From: Nocardioides humi | GTDB taxonomy: Bacteria; Actinomycetota; Actinomycetes; Propionibacteriales; Nocardioidaceae | Assembly (NCBI RefSeq): GCF_006494775.1 | Contig: NZ_CP041146.1 | Span: 1,054,001 to 1,118,000 of the forward strand | Length of the DNA: 64,000 bases | Direction of reading: 5' to 3' | In this document: positions 1 through 8,828 of the stretch, piece by piece | Position numbering within the stretch: the stretch's first letter is position 1 | Layout: each line of letters starts with the position of its first letter | Notes under the pieces: model-generated | The model's input: only the letters and a program-made list of their open reading frames with translations | Databases searched by the model: none | Told to the model about the DNA's origin: nothing | Made by a program: the position numbers and the translations under genes

Positions 1-164
1 GGGGCGGCCAGTCCTGCGATCGACATGAGGGTGGTGGTCTTCCCGCAGCCGCTGGGACCGAGCAGGGTCACGAACTCGCCCTCGGCGACGTGGAAGGAGA
101 TGTCCTTCAGGACGGTGTTGTCGCCGTAGTCGAGGCCGAGCCGGTCGATGGTGACGTCAGACAT
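1..164 (-). CDS. ABC transporter ATP-binding protein (3' part outside window)
   Basis: Only the first 54 residues are present. They show the beginning of an ABC ATPase: a beta-strand N-terminus ([14 protein letters not shown]) followed by the Walker A loop GPSGCGKTT. The ATG at 164 lies inside the end of the permease gene; the two overlap by 8 bases, which implies translational coupling. As third gene after a binding protein and a fused permease it should energise that importer. The substrate cannot be read from this fragment. Confidence 0.9.
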   Translation of the reverse strand, partial: MSDVTIDRLGLDYGDNTVLKDISFHVAEGEFVTLLGPSGCGKTTTLMSIAGLAA

Positions 165-1881
165 GGGCTTTCACTCCGAAGAACAGGCGGCCCGACCCGA
201 GGACGACGGCCGTGATGAGCATCTGGATGACGCCGAGGGCGGCGACGGGACCGGCGAATCCCGCCAGCCACTGGCGCAGCATGGTCAGTCCGATGACCTC
301 GTTCCCGGACGTCATCAGGAAGATCGCCGGGTCGTAGTCGTTGAGCAGGGCGACGAACATGAGGACGAAGCAGGCGCCGAGCGCTGGACGCAGGAGCGGG
401 ACGACGATGGTCCAGCCGGTGCGCAGCCAGCCGGCTCCGCACGTCCGGGCGGCGCCGTCGAGCTCGTTGCTGATCGACAGCAGCGTCGACTCGATCGCCG
501 CGTAGCCCACGGCGGTGTTGCGGATGACGAAGGCGATCATGATCCCCCAGATGGAGGCCCGGACCCAGCCGGACGGATCGACCACGACGAAGGCCCAGAA
601 CAGGCCCATGCCGACCACGATGCCGGGCATCGCCCGCGGGAACAGGAGCAGCGGCGGGAGCGCCGTACGGAACCGGAACTCCGAGCGGTGCGCGACCAGG
701 GCGGCGATCGTCAGGGCCACCGTCGAGACGAGGGCGCCGACGACGGCGACGAGGATGCTGTTGCGGATCGAGCGCGTGAACGCGGGGCTGTCGAACACCG
801 TGGAGAAGTTGTGGGTGGTCAGCACCTCCCACGGCGAGATCAGCGGGGAGAAGATCTGGGTGAACGCCGTCATCAGCAGGCCGAAGGTCGGCATGACGAT
901 CGCGAGGACCACCCACGCCAGGCACAGCACGGACGCGACCGGGCCGATGATGCCGAGATCGAGCGGACGGCGGGCCTTGGGCTTGCCCGAGGCGGTCACG
1001 AACCTCTTGCTGTCGCCCTCGAGCCTGCTGCGCAGCAGCATCATGAGGGTGACGATGAGCAGCAGGGTCGACGCGGTGGCCGAGACCAGGCCCTGGTTGT
1101 CCGCCGACCTCGTCCAGTTGTTGTAGATGTACGTCGAGACCGTCTCGATCCCGGACGACGTGCCCAGCAGCAGCGGCAGGCCGAGCGACTCGAACACCAT
1201 CATGCTGATCAGCACGCCGGCCAGCAGCAGCGACGGCCGCATCATCGGCAGGGTGATCGTGCGCAGGATCCGCGCCGGGCCGGCGCCCGCCGACAGCGCG
1301 GCGTCCTCGATCGAGGAGTCGAGCGTCGAGAGCCGCGCCCGCGCCAGCAGGTACACCATGGGCACGGTGCGCTCGAGCGACACCAGGGCCATGCCGGGGA
1401 TCGAGTACAGGTTCCAGGGGACGCCGCCGAAGGTGTTCGCGAACCAGGTCGAGATGTAGCCGCTGGGCGCGTACATCGAGACCCAGCCGAGGGTGGCCCC
1501 GAGCCCCGGGAACAGCAGCGGCGCCAGGAGCAGCACTCCGATCAGCGAGCGGCCGGGCATGTTCGTCCGGGTGACCAGGACCGCCAGGGCGGTGCCGATC
1601 AGGATCGACGGGACCGCCGTCAGCACGGCCAGCAGGCTCGTGTTCCACAGCGCCGTCCAGAACGAGGCGTCGGAGAGGAAGGCGGTGTAGTTGTCCAGCG
1701 TGAACGAGCCGCCGGACTCGTAGAGCGGCACCGAGCGCAGCGCGGCGTACGCGATCGGGAGGATCGCGCCGAGCAGCAGCACCGCCGAGACGACCAGGGT
1801 GATCCACCAGGTCAGCGAGGACGCCGACGGCCGGTGCCGGACCCGCGCGGGCGCGGGTCCGGCGTGACTGCGAAGGGACAC
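157..1881 (-). CDS. ABC transporter permease, fused two-domain (FbpB-like)
   Basis: This 574-residue integral membrane protein has two successive binding-protein-dependent permease halves, the FbpB/iron-type layout in which one polypeptide replaces a permease pair. Hydrophobic segments begin at once ([20 protein letters not shown]) and recur through both halves; each half carries an EAA-like loop ([14 protein letters not shown] in the first, [13 protein letters not shown] in the second). GTG at 1881 is chosen because it lies 2 bases after the binding-protein stop. Substrate is inferred only from the family (Fe3+, thiamine, phosphonate or similar); the divergent GntR regulator suggests an organic ligand may control the operon. 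Confidence 0.88.
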   Translation of the reverse strand: MSLRSHAGPAPARVRHRPSASSLTWWITLVVSAVLLLGAILPIAYAALRSVPLYESGGSFTLDNYTAFLSDASFWTALWNTSLLAVLTAVPSILIGTALAVLVTRTNMPGRSLIGVLLLAPLLFPGLGATLGWVSMYAPSGYISTWFANTFGGVPWNLYSIPGMALVSLERTVPMVYLLARARLSTLDSSIEDAALSAGAGPARILRTITLPMMRPSLLLAGVLISMMVFESLGLPLLLGTSSGIETVSTYIYNNWTRSADNQGLVSATASTLLLIVTLMMLLRSRLEGDSKRFVTASGKPKARRPLDLGIIGPVASVLCLAWVVLAIVMPTFGLLMTAFTQIFSPLISPWEVLTTHNFSTVFDSPAFTRSIRNSILVAVVGALVSTVALTIAALVAHRSEFRFRTALPPLLLFPRAMPGIVVGMGLFWAFVVVDPSGWVRASIWGIMIAFVIRNTAVGYAAIESTLLSISNELDGAARTCGAGWLRTGWTIVVPLLRPALGACFVLMFVALLNDYDPAIFLMTSGNEVIGLTMLRQWLAGFAGPVAALGVIQMLITAVVLGSGRLFFGVKAHV

Positions 1882-1883
1882 GA

Positions 1884-2996
1884 TCAGCCCTTGTCGAGCG
1901 CGTCGACCCGCGCCTCGAAGTCCGGCTTGTCGTCGAAGACCTGGCGGCCGAACGGCACGAGGTGGACGTTCTCCTCGCCCAGCTCGTCCTGGATGTGCTT
2001 GAGCGCGAAGTCGCCGCAGGTGCCGACCACGTCCTCGCGGACGGCGGTCAGGCCGCTCGCGCACACGACCGTCTGCCCCTCGGCGGACAGGAGGTAGTCC
2101 TGGAGCAGGGCGGCCGCGTTGGGGTGCCCGGCGTCGCTCAACGGCGCCACGTAGCGCGGCTGGACCGGGGTGCCGTCGGAGGCGTAGGACCAGCCGACGA
2201 GCTTGTCGTATCCCATCGGCGCGAGCAGGCCGCGCGCCAGACCGGACTGGAAGTAGCCTCCGACGTACTCGCCCTGGGCGACCTTCTGCAGCATCGTGCC
2301 GCCGGCCGACTCGTAGGTCGTCTCGGGGACCAGGTCGGCGTACACGTCCCAGGCGGCGTCGCCGATGGCGTCGGCCAAGGTCCACATCTGGCTGTAGCCG
2401 TTGTCGTTGCTGAGGTCGTAGGTCGTCAGCTTGCCCGGATGGGCGTCGCCGATCGCGGCCAGGTCGGCCATCGAGGCCGGGTACTGGCCCTCGTCGAGGA
2501 CGGCCTTGTTGTACACCAGGATGCCGGGGTCCGCGGCGAAGGCGTAGACACCGCTCTCCGGCTGGGTGAACTCCGGGAGCTCGGCGGTGAACGGCGAGGT
2601 GCGCGCGGCGATCACGTCGGCAAGGTCGAGGAAGGTCTTGCTGTTCGAGTCGATCACCAGGTCGGCCGATGCGGCGCCGGTCTTGGCCTCGGAGAGGACC
2701 CGCTGGACGAGCTCGGAGCCGCCGAGGTCGACGGTCTCGATCCTGATGCCCGGGTAGGCCTTCTCGAAGGTCGGGATCAGCCGCTTCCACATGTCCTCGG
2801 GCGGGTTGCCGTAGACGACGACCTTCCCCTCGGCGGTCGCCTCGGCGACCTCGTCCTGGCCGATCCCGGCCGCGGCCCTCGTGTTCCTGGCGATGGGCTC
2901 GTCCGTGGCGCCGCCGTCGCCGCAGGCCGTCAGGAGGCCGCCGGACAGCAGGGCTGCCGTGCTGACCGCGAGCCAGCGTCGGGTCGGAATCTTCAT
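1884..2996 (-). CDS. Extracellular solute-binding lipoprotein of an FbpA-like ABC importer
   Basis: A 370-residue protein with a lipoprotein signal (MKIPTRRWLAVSTAALLSG then lipobox LTAC at about residue 23), so it should be tethered outside the membrane. The mature part reads like the iron-type periplasmic binding family (VVVYGNPPEDMWKRLIPTFE near the start; long type-II fold). The tandem tyrosines that coordinate Fe3+ in FbpA are not evident in the corresponding segment (GEYVGGYFQSGLARG), so iron may not be the ligand. The ATG at 2996 follows AGGAAAGGA. It is the first gene of a three-gene operon read leftwards from the GntR-type control region. Confidence 0.88.
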   Translation of the reverse strand: MKIPTRRWLAVSTAALLSGGLLTACGDGGATDEPIARNTRAAAGIGQDEVAEATAEGKVVVYGNPPEDMWKRLIPTFEKAYPGIRIETVDLGGSELVQRVLSEAKTGAASADLVIDSNSKTFLDLADVIAARTSPFTAELPEFTQPESGVYAFAADPGILVYNKAVLDEGQYPASMADLAAIGDAHPGKLTTYDLSNDNGYSQMWTLADAIGDAAWDVYADLVPETTYESAGGTMLQKVAQGEYVGGYFQSGLARGLLAPMGYDKLVGWSYASDGTPVQPRYVAPLSDAGHPNAAALLQDYLLSAEGQTVVCASGLTAVREDVVGTCGDFALKHIQDELGEENVHLVPFGRQVFDDKPDFEARVDALDKG

Positions 2997-3169
2997 GGTC
3001 GTCCTTTCCTCTCGGGTCGTGCGTGTGTCGGCCACCACACGACCGAACGGCCGTGAGCGTAGGCCGCCCGTTCTCCTGTTTGCAATAGCAAAGTGCCTAT
3101 CTGCCTGCAATAGTTTTGCTACTGGAATCTTTCGAAGTGGATCTTTGCTATTCGTAGTAGCATCCAGCC
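2997..3169. promoter_or_regulatory. Divergent control region with repeated TTTGC/AATAGC operator-like sites
   Basis: This 173-bp spacer separates the importer operon (left) from its likely GntR regulator (right). It is much more A/T-rich than its surroundings near the regulator. A perfect inverted repeat TTTGC-AATA-GCAAA occupies 3079-3092. A second related site GCAATAGTTTTGCTA lies at 3107-3121. TTTGCTATT at 3144-3152 is the exact reverse complement of 3084-3092. Three copies of one half-site between a GntR gene and its divergent neighbour are what an autoregulatory operator cluster would look like; binding is inferred. Confidence 0.6.
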
Positions 3170-3913
3170 ATGCCGCCTGCACTCGAACGTCTGGAGACAC
3201 AGAGCGTCGCCGACCGCTGCTACGAGGCGATCAGCCGCGCCATCACGGTCGGCGAGCTGCGCGCCGGGGAGCGGCTGACGGAGCGCGGGCTGGCCGCCAG
3301 CCTGAATGTCAGCGCGACGCCGATCCGCGAGGCGATCAAGCGCCTCGAGCGCGAGGGCCTGGTGGAGCGCCCAGGCCCGCGCACGCTCGTCGTGACGGCG
3401 ATGACCCCCGCCACCCTGAGCCAGATCATCGAGGCCCGCGCCGCGATCCGCGGCGTGCTGGCCCGCCTCGCGGCACGCCACGCCACCCCGGAGCAGGTCG
3501 ATGAGCTGATGGCCGTCCTCGACGAGTCCGACGACCTGTGGCGCCTGATCGCGAGCCGCCGGGCCGACGGCCTGCCCATCGACGATCACCTGCGCCGCGT
3601 CGCGGACATGACCGACCGGTTCAACCGGCTCCAGTACGCCTGCGCGGGCAACCCGCTGCTGGTGCGCCTGCTGGAGCAGACCGAGGCGTTCAACCACCGT
3701 GAGATGCGCGAGCGCACCCAGCGCGCCATGTTGGACCAACAGGTCCCGGGCAACTACCGCTGGAAGGACGACCGCGCCGTCGTCGAGGCCATCGCGCGAC
3801 GCGACGAGGCGGAGGCGGAGCGGATCACGATCCAGCACGTGCGCAAGGCGATGACCGAGGTGCTCGAGATCTGGCCGCAGACCAGGGGCGACGGCGCACC
3901 GGACGAGAGCTGA
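3170..3913 (+). CDS. GntR-family transcriptional regulator, FCD subfamily
   Basis: 247 residues. The N-terminal winged helix (about residues 10-75) shows the GntR signature GELRAGERLTERGLAASLNV followed by SATPIREAIKRLEREGLVE. The remainder is an all-helical FCD-type ligand domain with the usual metal-site histidines scattered as in RFNRLQYACAGNPLLVR and AITIQHVR-like segments. Divergent from the ABC importer, it probably represses that operon and itself through the TTTGCTATT-type sites and is released by a small carboxylated ligand; the ligand is unknown. Confidence 0.88.
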   Translation: MPPALERLETQSVADRCYEAISRAITVGELRAGERLTERGLAASLNVSATPIREAIKRLEREGLVERPGPRTLVVTAMTPATLSQIIEARAAIRGVLARLAARHATPEQVDELMAVLDESDDLWRLIASRRADGLPIDDHLRRVADMTDRFNRLQYACAGNPLLVRLLEQTEAFNHREMRERTQRAMLDQQVPGNYRWKDDRAVVEAIARRDEAEAERITIQHVRKAMTEVLEIWPQTRGDGAPDES

Positions 3914-3987
3914 TCGCTCTCGGCGTCGGGGGCAGCGCGATCCGACGGCCCGCGCCCTAGAGTGGCGCCACCGTGGGGAGGTGGGAC

Positions 3988-5178
3988 ATGCGCAAGCGGG
4001 GCAGGCCGATCGCCGCGCTGCTGGTGCTCGTCGCGATCGGCGCCGCAGCCTGCACCGAGGGTGGAAGCGCGTCGCCGCGCGCGGACCACACCTCCTCCGA
4101 GGCCCCGCTGATCCCGGAGGAGAGCGCGCTGCCGACCGCGCTGCCCAGCGACGTGCTCGCGGGCGAGATGCAGGACCTGGCGAAGCTGGCCGAGCGGCTG
4201 GCGCAGCAGCTGCCCGCGCAGCGGCGGCCCGCGCCGGTGCGGATCGCGGGCAGCAGCTCGCGCTGGCAGCCGGGCACGGCGTACCGCGGGGTGTTCGCCG
4301 ATCCGGACATCGTGCGACACCGGGACCGCTGGTACGCCTACGCGACCAACACCTCACACCTGCGGCTGCCCACGCTGACCTCCCGCGACCTGGTCACCTG
4401 GACCCCGCTCGCCGACAGCGCGGGCCGTCGGGTGGACCCGCTCGAGATCGGCGGCTGGGTGCGCAGCCGCGACGGCGGCCGCGACCTGTGGGCGCCCGGC
4501 GTCGAGAAGGTGGGAGACGGCTGGACGGCGGCGTACGCCGCGCCGGCGGGCACCCAGGGCGGGCAGCGGCACAACTGCATCGGCCTGACCCGCGGGCCCT
4601 CGCCGGCCGGCCCGTTCCGACCCGTGGGCGAGCCGATCTGCTACGGCGAGGCGCAGCTGGGTGTCATCGACCCCGACGTGTTCGTCGACGAGCACGGCGT
4701 CCCGTGGCTGCTGTGGAAGTTCTCCGGTGTGGTGAACCGCCGCCCGGCCGGCATCTTCATCCGCCAGCTCAACCCGGACGGCACCGGCTTCGCCGACGGC
4801 TCGCAGACCCGGGAGCTGCTCACCCTGGAACGGGCCTGGGAGGGCGACACCATCGAGAACCCGAGCATGGTGCAGTTCCGCGGCGTCACCTACCTCTTCT
4901 ACTCCGGCAACTCCTGGGAGCGGGCCGACTACGCCACCGGGTACGCGATCTGCGCGGGACCCGAGGGTCCGTGCGTCCGCCAGAACCGCGGCGACCCGCT
5001 GCTGTCGACCGCCGCGACCGGCCGGCTGGGGCCGGGCGGCGCCTCGGCGTTCGTGGACCACAAGTCGCTGCGGCTGATCTACCACGCCTGGGACCAGGTG
5101 GGCCGGACCCGGCAGATGCACATCGCGAGCCTCTGGCAGCGCGACGACGGCACCCTCGAGGTCATCGACCCGGGTTGA
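3988..5178 (+). CDS. GH43-like five-bladed beta-propeller lipoprotein
   Basis: 396 residues. ATG at 3988 is chosen over upstream GTG 3973 because GGGGAGGTGG precedes it. The signal peptide ends in a lipobox-like AIGAAAC, predicting a surface lipoprotein. The propeller shows the three acidic positions of family 43 glycosidases: the base aspartate in ADPDIVRHRDRWYAYAT, the pKa-modulating aspartate in GVIDPDVFVDEHGVPW, and the acid glutamate in TIENPSMVQFRGVTYLFYSG. It is therefore likely an arabinanase/xylosidase-type enzyme; substrate not determinable. Its 3' end overlaps the convergent AraC gene by 17 bp. Confidence 0.82.
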   Translation: MRKRGRPIAALLVLVAIGAAACTEGGSASPRADHTSSEAPLIPEESALPTALPSDVLAGEMQDLAKLAERLAQQLPAQRRPAPVRIAGSSSRWQPGTAYRGVFADPDIVRHRDRWYAYATNTSHLRLPTLTSRDLVTWTPLADSAGRRVDPLEIGGWVRSRDGGRDLWAPGVEKVGDGWTAAYAAPAGTQGGQRHNCIGLTRGPSPAGPFRPVGEPICYGEAQLGVIDPDVFVDEHGVPWLLWKFSGVVNRRPAGIFIRQLNPDGTGFADGSQTRELLTLERAWEGDTIENPSMVQFRGVTYLFYSGNSWERADYATGYAICAGPEGPCVRQNRGDPLLSTAATGRLGPGGASAFVDHKSLRLIYHAWDQVGRTRQMHIASLWQRDDGTLEVIDPG

Positions 5179-5968
5179 GCGACCGGACGTACTCCCCCGG
5201 CGTCACGCCGAGCAGGCGCCGGAAGTGCCGGTGCAGGTGCGACTGGTCGTGGAAGCCCACCTGTACGGCGACCTCGGCGGGCGGGTGCCCGGCCAGCAGC
5301 GCGTGCCGCGCGGCGTCGAGCCGCCGGCCGACGAGGTAGCGGTGCGGCGGCACGCCGACCTCCCGCCGGAAGACGCGGACCAGATGGGCCGGGTCGGCGC
5401 CCAGCTCCGCCGCGGCCTCGGCCAACGAGACGCCCTCCACCATCCGCTCGTCGAGCAGCTCGCGCAACCGGCGGGCCAGGGTCGGCGCGGTGACCGGAGG
5501 CGCCTCGGGGTCGACCCGCGCCAGGTGCCGCTGCAGCCGCTCCACCACCAGGGCCAGGCCCACCTCCGCCGCGAGCTCCTCCCCGGGCAGGGCCACCGCG
5601 CGGTGCAGCCGGTCGACGGCCGCACGCAGCGCCCCGTCGGCGGGATCCGGCCGGTCGACCCAGCTCCCGACCCGCTCCGGGTCGAGCCGGTCGGCGTCGA
5701 GATAGAGCACCCGCTTGCGGAAGCCGCCCGCCTCCGCGCTGCGCCCGTCGTGGGCGACGTACGGCGGCAGCACGGTCACCCGCGAGCGCGCCGTCGCCCG
5801 CTCGTGGCGACCGAGGTCGTAGCGCACCGTCCCGTGGTCGACGAGGAGGACCGTCCAGGTGTCGTGGGTGTGCGGCGGGTAGGCGTGGCTCGGGAAGTGC
5901 GCGTGCAGCACCTCGGCCACGCCGGGCACGTCGGGCCGCCAGGTGCGGATCCGCGGCCGGGGCGCCAT
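5162..5968 (-). CDS. AraC-family transcriptional regulator
   Basis: 268 residues from the ATG at 5968 (an in-frame TTG lies 15 bases upstream). The N-terminal half is a cupin-like sensor domain (HFPSHAYPPHTHDTWTVLLV, histidine-rich as in the AraC_binding fold). The C-terminal 100 residues hold two helix-turn-helix units, GVSLAEAAAELGADPAHLVR and PAEVAVQVGFHDQSHLHRHF, ending in the characteristic FRRLLGVTPGEYVRS. It is divergent from the DUF2000 gene with about 50 bp between them, so it probably controls that gene. Confidence 0.9.
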   Translation of the reverse strand: MAPRPRIRTWRPDVPGVAEVLHAHFPSHAYPPHTHDTWTVLLVDHGTVRYDLGRHERATARSRVTVLPPYVAHDGRSAEAGGFRKRVLYLDADRLDPERVGSWVDRPDPADGALRAAVDRLHRAVALPGEELAAEVGLALVVERLQRHLARVDPEAPPVTAPTLARRLRELLDERMVEGVSLAEAAAELGADPAHLVRVFRREVGVPPHRYLVGRRLDAARHALLAGHPPAEVAVQVGFHDQSHLHRHFRRLLGVTPGEYVRSLNPGR

Positions 5969-6018
5969 GTCAGGAACGTACAAGACGGGGCCGTCGCGCC
6001 CCGGCCAGGCTGGGCGCC

Positions 6019-6447
6019 GTGGACGACATCCTGCAGCCCCCGTTCGACTCCAAGATCGCCATCGCCGTCCGCGACGACCTGGCCACCTGGCAGCGCCTCA
6101 ACGTCACGGCGTTCCTCGCCAGCGGCGTCGCCGCGGCGCATCCGCACCTGATCGGCGCGCCGTACGCCGACGCGGACGGCACGGCGTACCTGCCCCTGCT
6201 GGGCATGCCGGTGCTGGTGTTCCGGGCGAGCGTGGAGACCCTGGGCGCGGCCCGCGAGCGCGCCGTACGACGCGGCCTGCCGCTCGCGGTCTACACCGGC
6301 GACATGTTCCGCACCGGCCACGACGAGGCGAATCGGGCGGTGGTCGCCGCGGTCGGGGGTGCGGCTCTCGACCTGGTGGGCCTGGCCGTGCACGGGCCCC
6401 GCAACGCCGTCGACAAGGTGCTCAAGGGCGCGAGCCTGCACCCCTGA
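6019..6447 (+). CDS. DUF2000-family protein
   Basis: 142 residues, GTG start at 6019. The sequence fits the DUF2000 family, small proteins frequently paired with AraC regulators: it opens DDILQPPFDSKIAIAVRDDL and ends with VDKVLKGASLHP. No signal peptide or membrane segment. The biochemical function of the family is not known. Pairing with the divergent AraC gene is visible; the last 26 bp overlap the end of the convergent hydrolase gene. Confidence 0.8.
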   Translation: MDDILQPPFDSKIAIAVRDDLATWQRLNVTAFLASGVAAAHPHLIGAPYADADGTAYLPLLGMPVLVFRASVETLGAARERAVRRGLPLAVYTGDMFRTGHDEANRAVVAAVGGAALDLVGLAVHGPRNAVDKVLKGASLHP

Positions 6448-7328
6448 CCCGGTCGGCGTGCATCCGCATCCAGCCGGCCACCTGCCACATCAGCGGCTCG
6501 GCCGCGTCGAAGACGCCGGTGTGCCGCCAGAAGCCGTGCACCTGGCCGAGGTAGCGGGTGCCGACCACCTCGACGCCCGCCTCGGCGAGCAGCAGGGCGA
6601 GGTGCTCCCCTCGTCGCGCAGCGGGTCGTGCTCGGCGGTCGCGACCAGGGTCGGCGGCAGCGTGCCGAGGGCGTCCGAGCGCAGCGGCGCGAGGTCCGGG
6701 TGCTCGAGGTCGGCGGGCGTGGCGGCGTACTGCTGCCAGTACCAGGCGGCCTCCGCTGGGTCGAAGCCGTCGGCGGCGGTGCGGTAGGAGTCGTAGGACG
6801 CCGTGGGATCGAGGAACGGGTAGACCAGCGCGAGGCCGGCGAACCGGCCCGGGTGCCGCAGCGCCGTCACCAGCGCCAGGTTGCCGCCGGCGCTGTCGCC
6901 GTGCGCGAACGTCGGCAGCGCCGCGAGCCCGGGCTCGCCGTCCAGCCAGCGCACCGCCGCGGACAGGTCGTCCGGCGCGGCCGGGAACCGGTGCTCCGGC
7001 GGGCGCCGGTAGTCCACGCTGAGCACGGCCGCCCCGCTGATGTTCGCGAACCGCCGTACCGCCGCGTCGTGGACCTCGACGTCGTTGAACACGAACCCGC
7101 CCCGTGGGCGTGCAGCACCACGGCGTCGTACCCCTCGGGGAGGTAGAGCCGAGCCGGTACGCCGCCCGCGTCGACGTCGCGCACGTCCGCGACCGCGGGC
7201 CGCTCCTGGGCCAGGGCGGCCGCGCGGTCGCGCTCCCGCTCGGCCGCGATGTCGTAGGCGGGATCGGTGACGGGGAGCTCCCCGGCGGCGTTCTCGACGG
7301 CCGCACGGGCCTGGGGGTGGAGGGCCAT
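6422..7328 (-). CDS. Alpha/beta hydrolase (HSL-type esterase), two apparent frameshifts
   Basis: Read through two single-base losses this is a 302-residue hydrolase of the acetyl-hydrolase/HSL family. Parts in order: N-terminus MALHPQARAAVENAAG; oxyanion motif HAHG(G)GFVFND, broken by loss of one base in the run at 7100-7103; SVDYRRPPEHRFPAAPDD; nucleophile elbow HGDSAGGN; EHDPLRDEG(E)HLALLLAEAG, broken at the run 6607-6610; final histidine in GQVHGFWRH. All catalytic parts survive. Both breaks lie in G/C runs and match six similar events elsewhere in the window, so sequencing error is more likely than pseudogenisation. Confidence 0.75.
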
Positions 7329-7346
7329 GCGGCGGACCCTAGCGAG

Positions 7347-8687
7347 TCAGCGGGCCCGCGACTTCGCGGGCAGGCACCGCACGTCGGCCGCGGGCGCGGA
7401 CGCCTTGACCTTCACGAACACCTTCCCGCCGGGCCGCTTGCGCAACTTGACCGAGAACTTCCCGTTGGCCTTCGCCCGGCCGGCGCCGATCTTGCGCGCC
7501 TTGCCCTTGCGGGGCTTGGCGTAGGCGACCACCTTGCCGGCCCGGCAGCCGGGCTCGGCCGTGACGACCCGCCCCTTGACCCGCCGGCCCGAGACGGCGC
7601 GGAGCTTGACCTTGCGGGCCACCTGGCGGGCGGGGAACAGGTTCGCGTCGACGGTGATCGCGCCGACCCGGTTGGCGCCGGTGTCGAGGAACCACAGGCG
7701 CCCGTCGGGACCGAAGGCGATGTCGTCGGGGTCGTGCGGGGCGATGCGGACCCGCGAGATGACGCCGGTGGTGGTGATCCGGCCGATCGCGCCGTCCTCG
7801 GCCCACCAGAGGGCGCCATCCGGTCCGGCGGTCATCGAGCCCGGCACCGGGTCGACGTGGGTGGCGAGCTCGGGCAGCGGCCAGGCCCGCAGGCTGGTGC
7901 CGTCGAAGCGGCCGACCGATCCGCCCTCGGCGGTGCTGAGCGGCGTGCCGGGCGCGAACCCGGTCGCCCACAGCGCGCCGTCGGAGCCGAACGCCAGCGA
8001 GGTGCTGTCGATATTGCTGTTCCCCCAGCTGATCGGGTGGTTGGTCTGGTTGCCCGCCTCGTCGAGCCGCTTGAGGTAGCCCGCGCCGTCGCCGTACCAG
8101 AGCGCTCCGTCGGGGGCGACGGCCATCGGCGTCGGGCTGAGGTACGACGTGGCCAGCGACCAGCCCTGGGCCGGATTGGTGTCCGCGTCCAGCAGCCGGT
8201 GCACCTGGCCGCCGTCGGCCTGGGTGAGCCACACGCCGCGTCCGCGACCCGCGGCGAGGTCGGAGAAGATGGTCGCGAGCGGCGCCTCGGCCACCCGCTC
8301 GACCGTGCCGCCCGTGGTCGCTCGGCCGAGCCGGAACCGGCTGTCGGTGAGGAACCAGAGGTAGCCGTCGGCTCCCCGCACGATGTCGCTCGGGCCGCTG
8401 CCGCCGCCCATCGGCGGGACCGGGAACTCGGTGATCGCGCCCGCCGCGGTGATCCGGCCCAGCTTCCAGCCCTTGCGCTCGGTGAACCACAGCTGCCCGT
8501 CGGGCCCGACCACGAGCGAGTCCAGGCCGGCGTCGGCGGTCGGCACGGGGTACGTCGCGATGGTCGGCGCCCTGCCCGGGCGCTCCGGCGCGCCCTCCTC
8601 CGCCCGGGCGGCGCCCGCCTCCACGCCGGCCAGGGACGCCAGCAGCAGCGTCCCCGCCGCGGCCGCCGCGCACCGTCTGATCCGCAC
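7347..8687 (-). CDS. Secreted virginiamycin-B-lyase-like beta-propeller protein
   Basis: 446 residues starting with GTG at 8687. A signal peptide (MRIRRCAAAAAGTLLLASLAG...AARA) precedes a repeated blade motif of the form GPDGQLWFTE, GADGYLWFLTD, APDGALWYGD, GPDGALWWAED, GPDGRLWFLDT, typical of Vgb/SMP30-like propellers. The C-terminal 100 residues are a lysine/arginine-rich beta domain (KVKLRAVSGRRVKGRVVTAE). True Vgb enzymes are cytoplasmic and shorter, so the name describes the fold, not the reaction. It is divergent from the NB-ARC regulator. Confidence 0.75.
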   Translation of the reverse strand: MRIRRCAAAAAGTLLLASLAGVEAGAARAEEGAPERPGRAPTIATYPVPTADAGLDSLVVGPDGQLWFTERKGWKLGRITAAGAITEFPVPPMGGGSGPSDIVRGADGYLWFLTDSRFRLGRATTGGTVERVAEAPLATIFSDLAAGRGRGVWLTQADGGQVHRLLDADTNPAQGWSLATSYLSPTPMAVAPDGALWYGDGAGYLKRLDEAGNQTNHPISWGNSNIDSTSLAFGSDGALWATGFAPGTPLSTAEGGSVGRFDGTSLRAWPLPELATHVDPVPGSMTAGPDGALWWAEDGAIGRITTTGVISRVRIAPHDPDDIAFGPDGRLWFLDTGANRVGAITVDANLFPARQVARKVKLRAVSGRRVKGRVVTAEPGCRAGKVVAYAKPRKGKARKIGAGRAKANGKFSVKLRKRPGGKVFVKVKASAPAADVRCLPAKSRAR

Positions 8688-8760
8688 CTCGCCACGCTCC
8701 TCTCACCGCCGGTCACCGTGCGAACCGAGGCTGCCGCACCGGCGCGCCGGCCCGCCGCGA

Positions 8761-8800
8761 TCCCGAACGTTCCCGAACGCTCCCGGACGGTCCCGGACGG
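8761..8800 (+). repeat. Four tandem 10-bp repeats in a divergent promoter
   Basis: Four consecutive decamers read TCCCGAACGT, TCCCGAACGC, TCCCGGACGG and TCCCGGACGG. They lie 29 bp upstream of the regulator start at 8829 and 73 bp upstream of the divergent propeller gene. A period of 10 bp puts every unit on the same face of the helix, as in cooperative regulator sites. A -10-like TACGGT follows at 8817-8822. Function as an operator is inferred. Confidence 0.55.
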
Positions 8801-8828
8801 CCGCGCACGCACCCGGTACGGTCACCGC

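Noticed and set aside
1884..2996. Ferric iron as the confirmed substrate of the importer
   Set aside because: The family resemblance is to iron-type binding proteins, but the tandem tyrosine ligands are not evident and the regulator is of the FCD type, so the substrate was left open.
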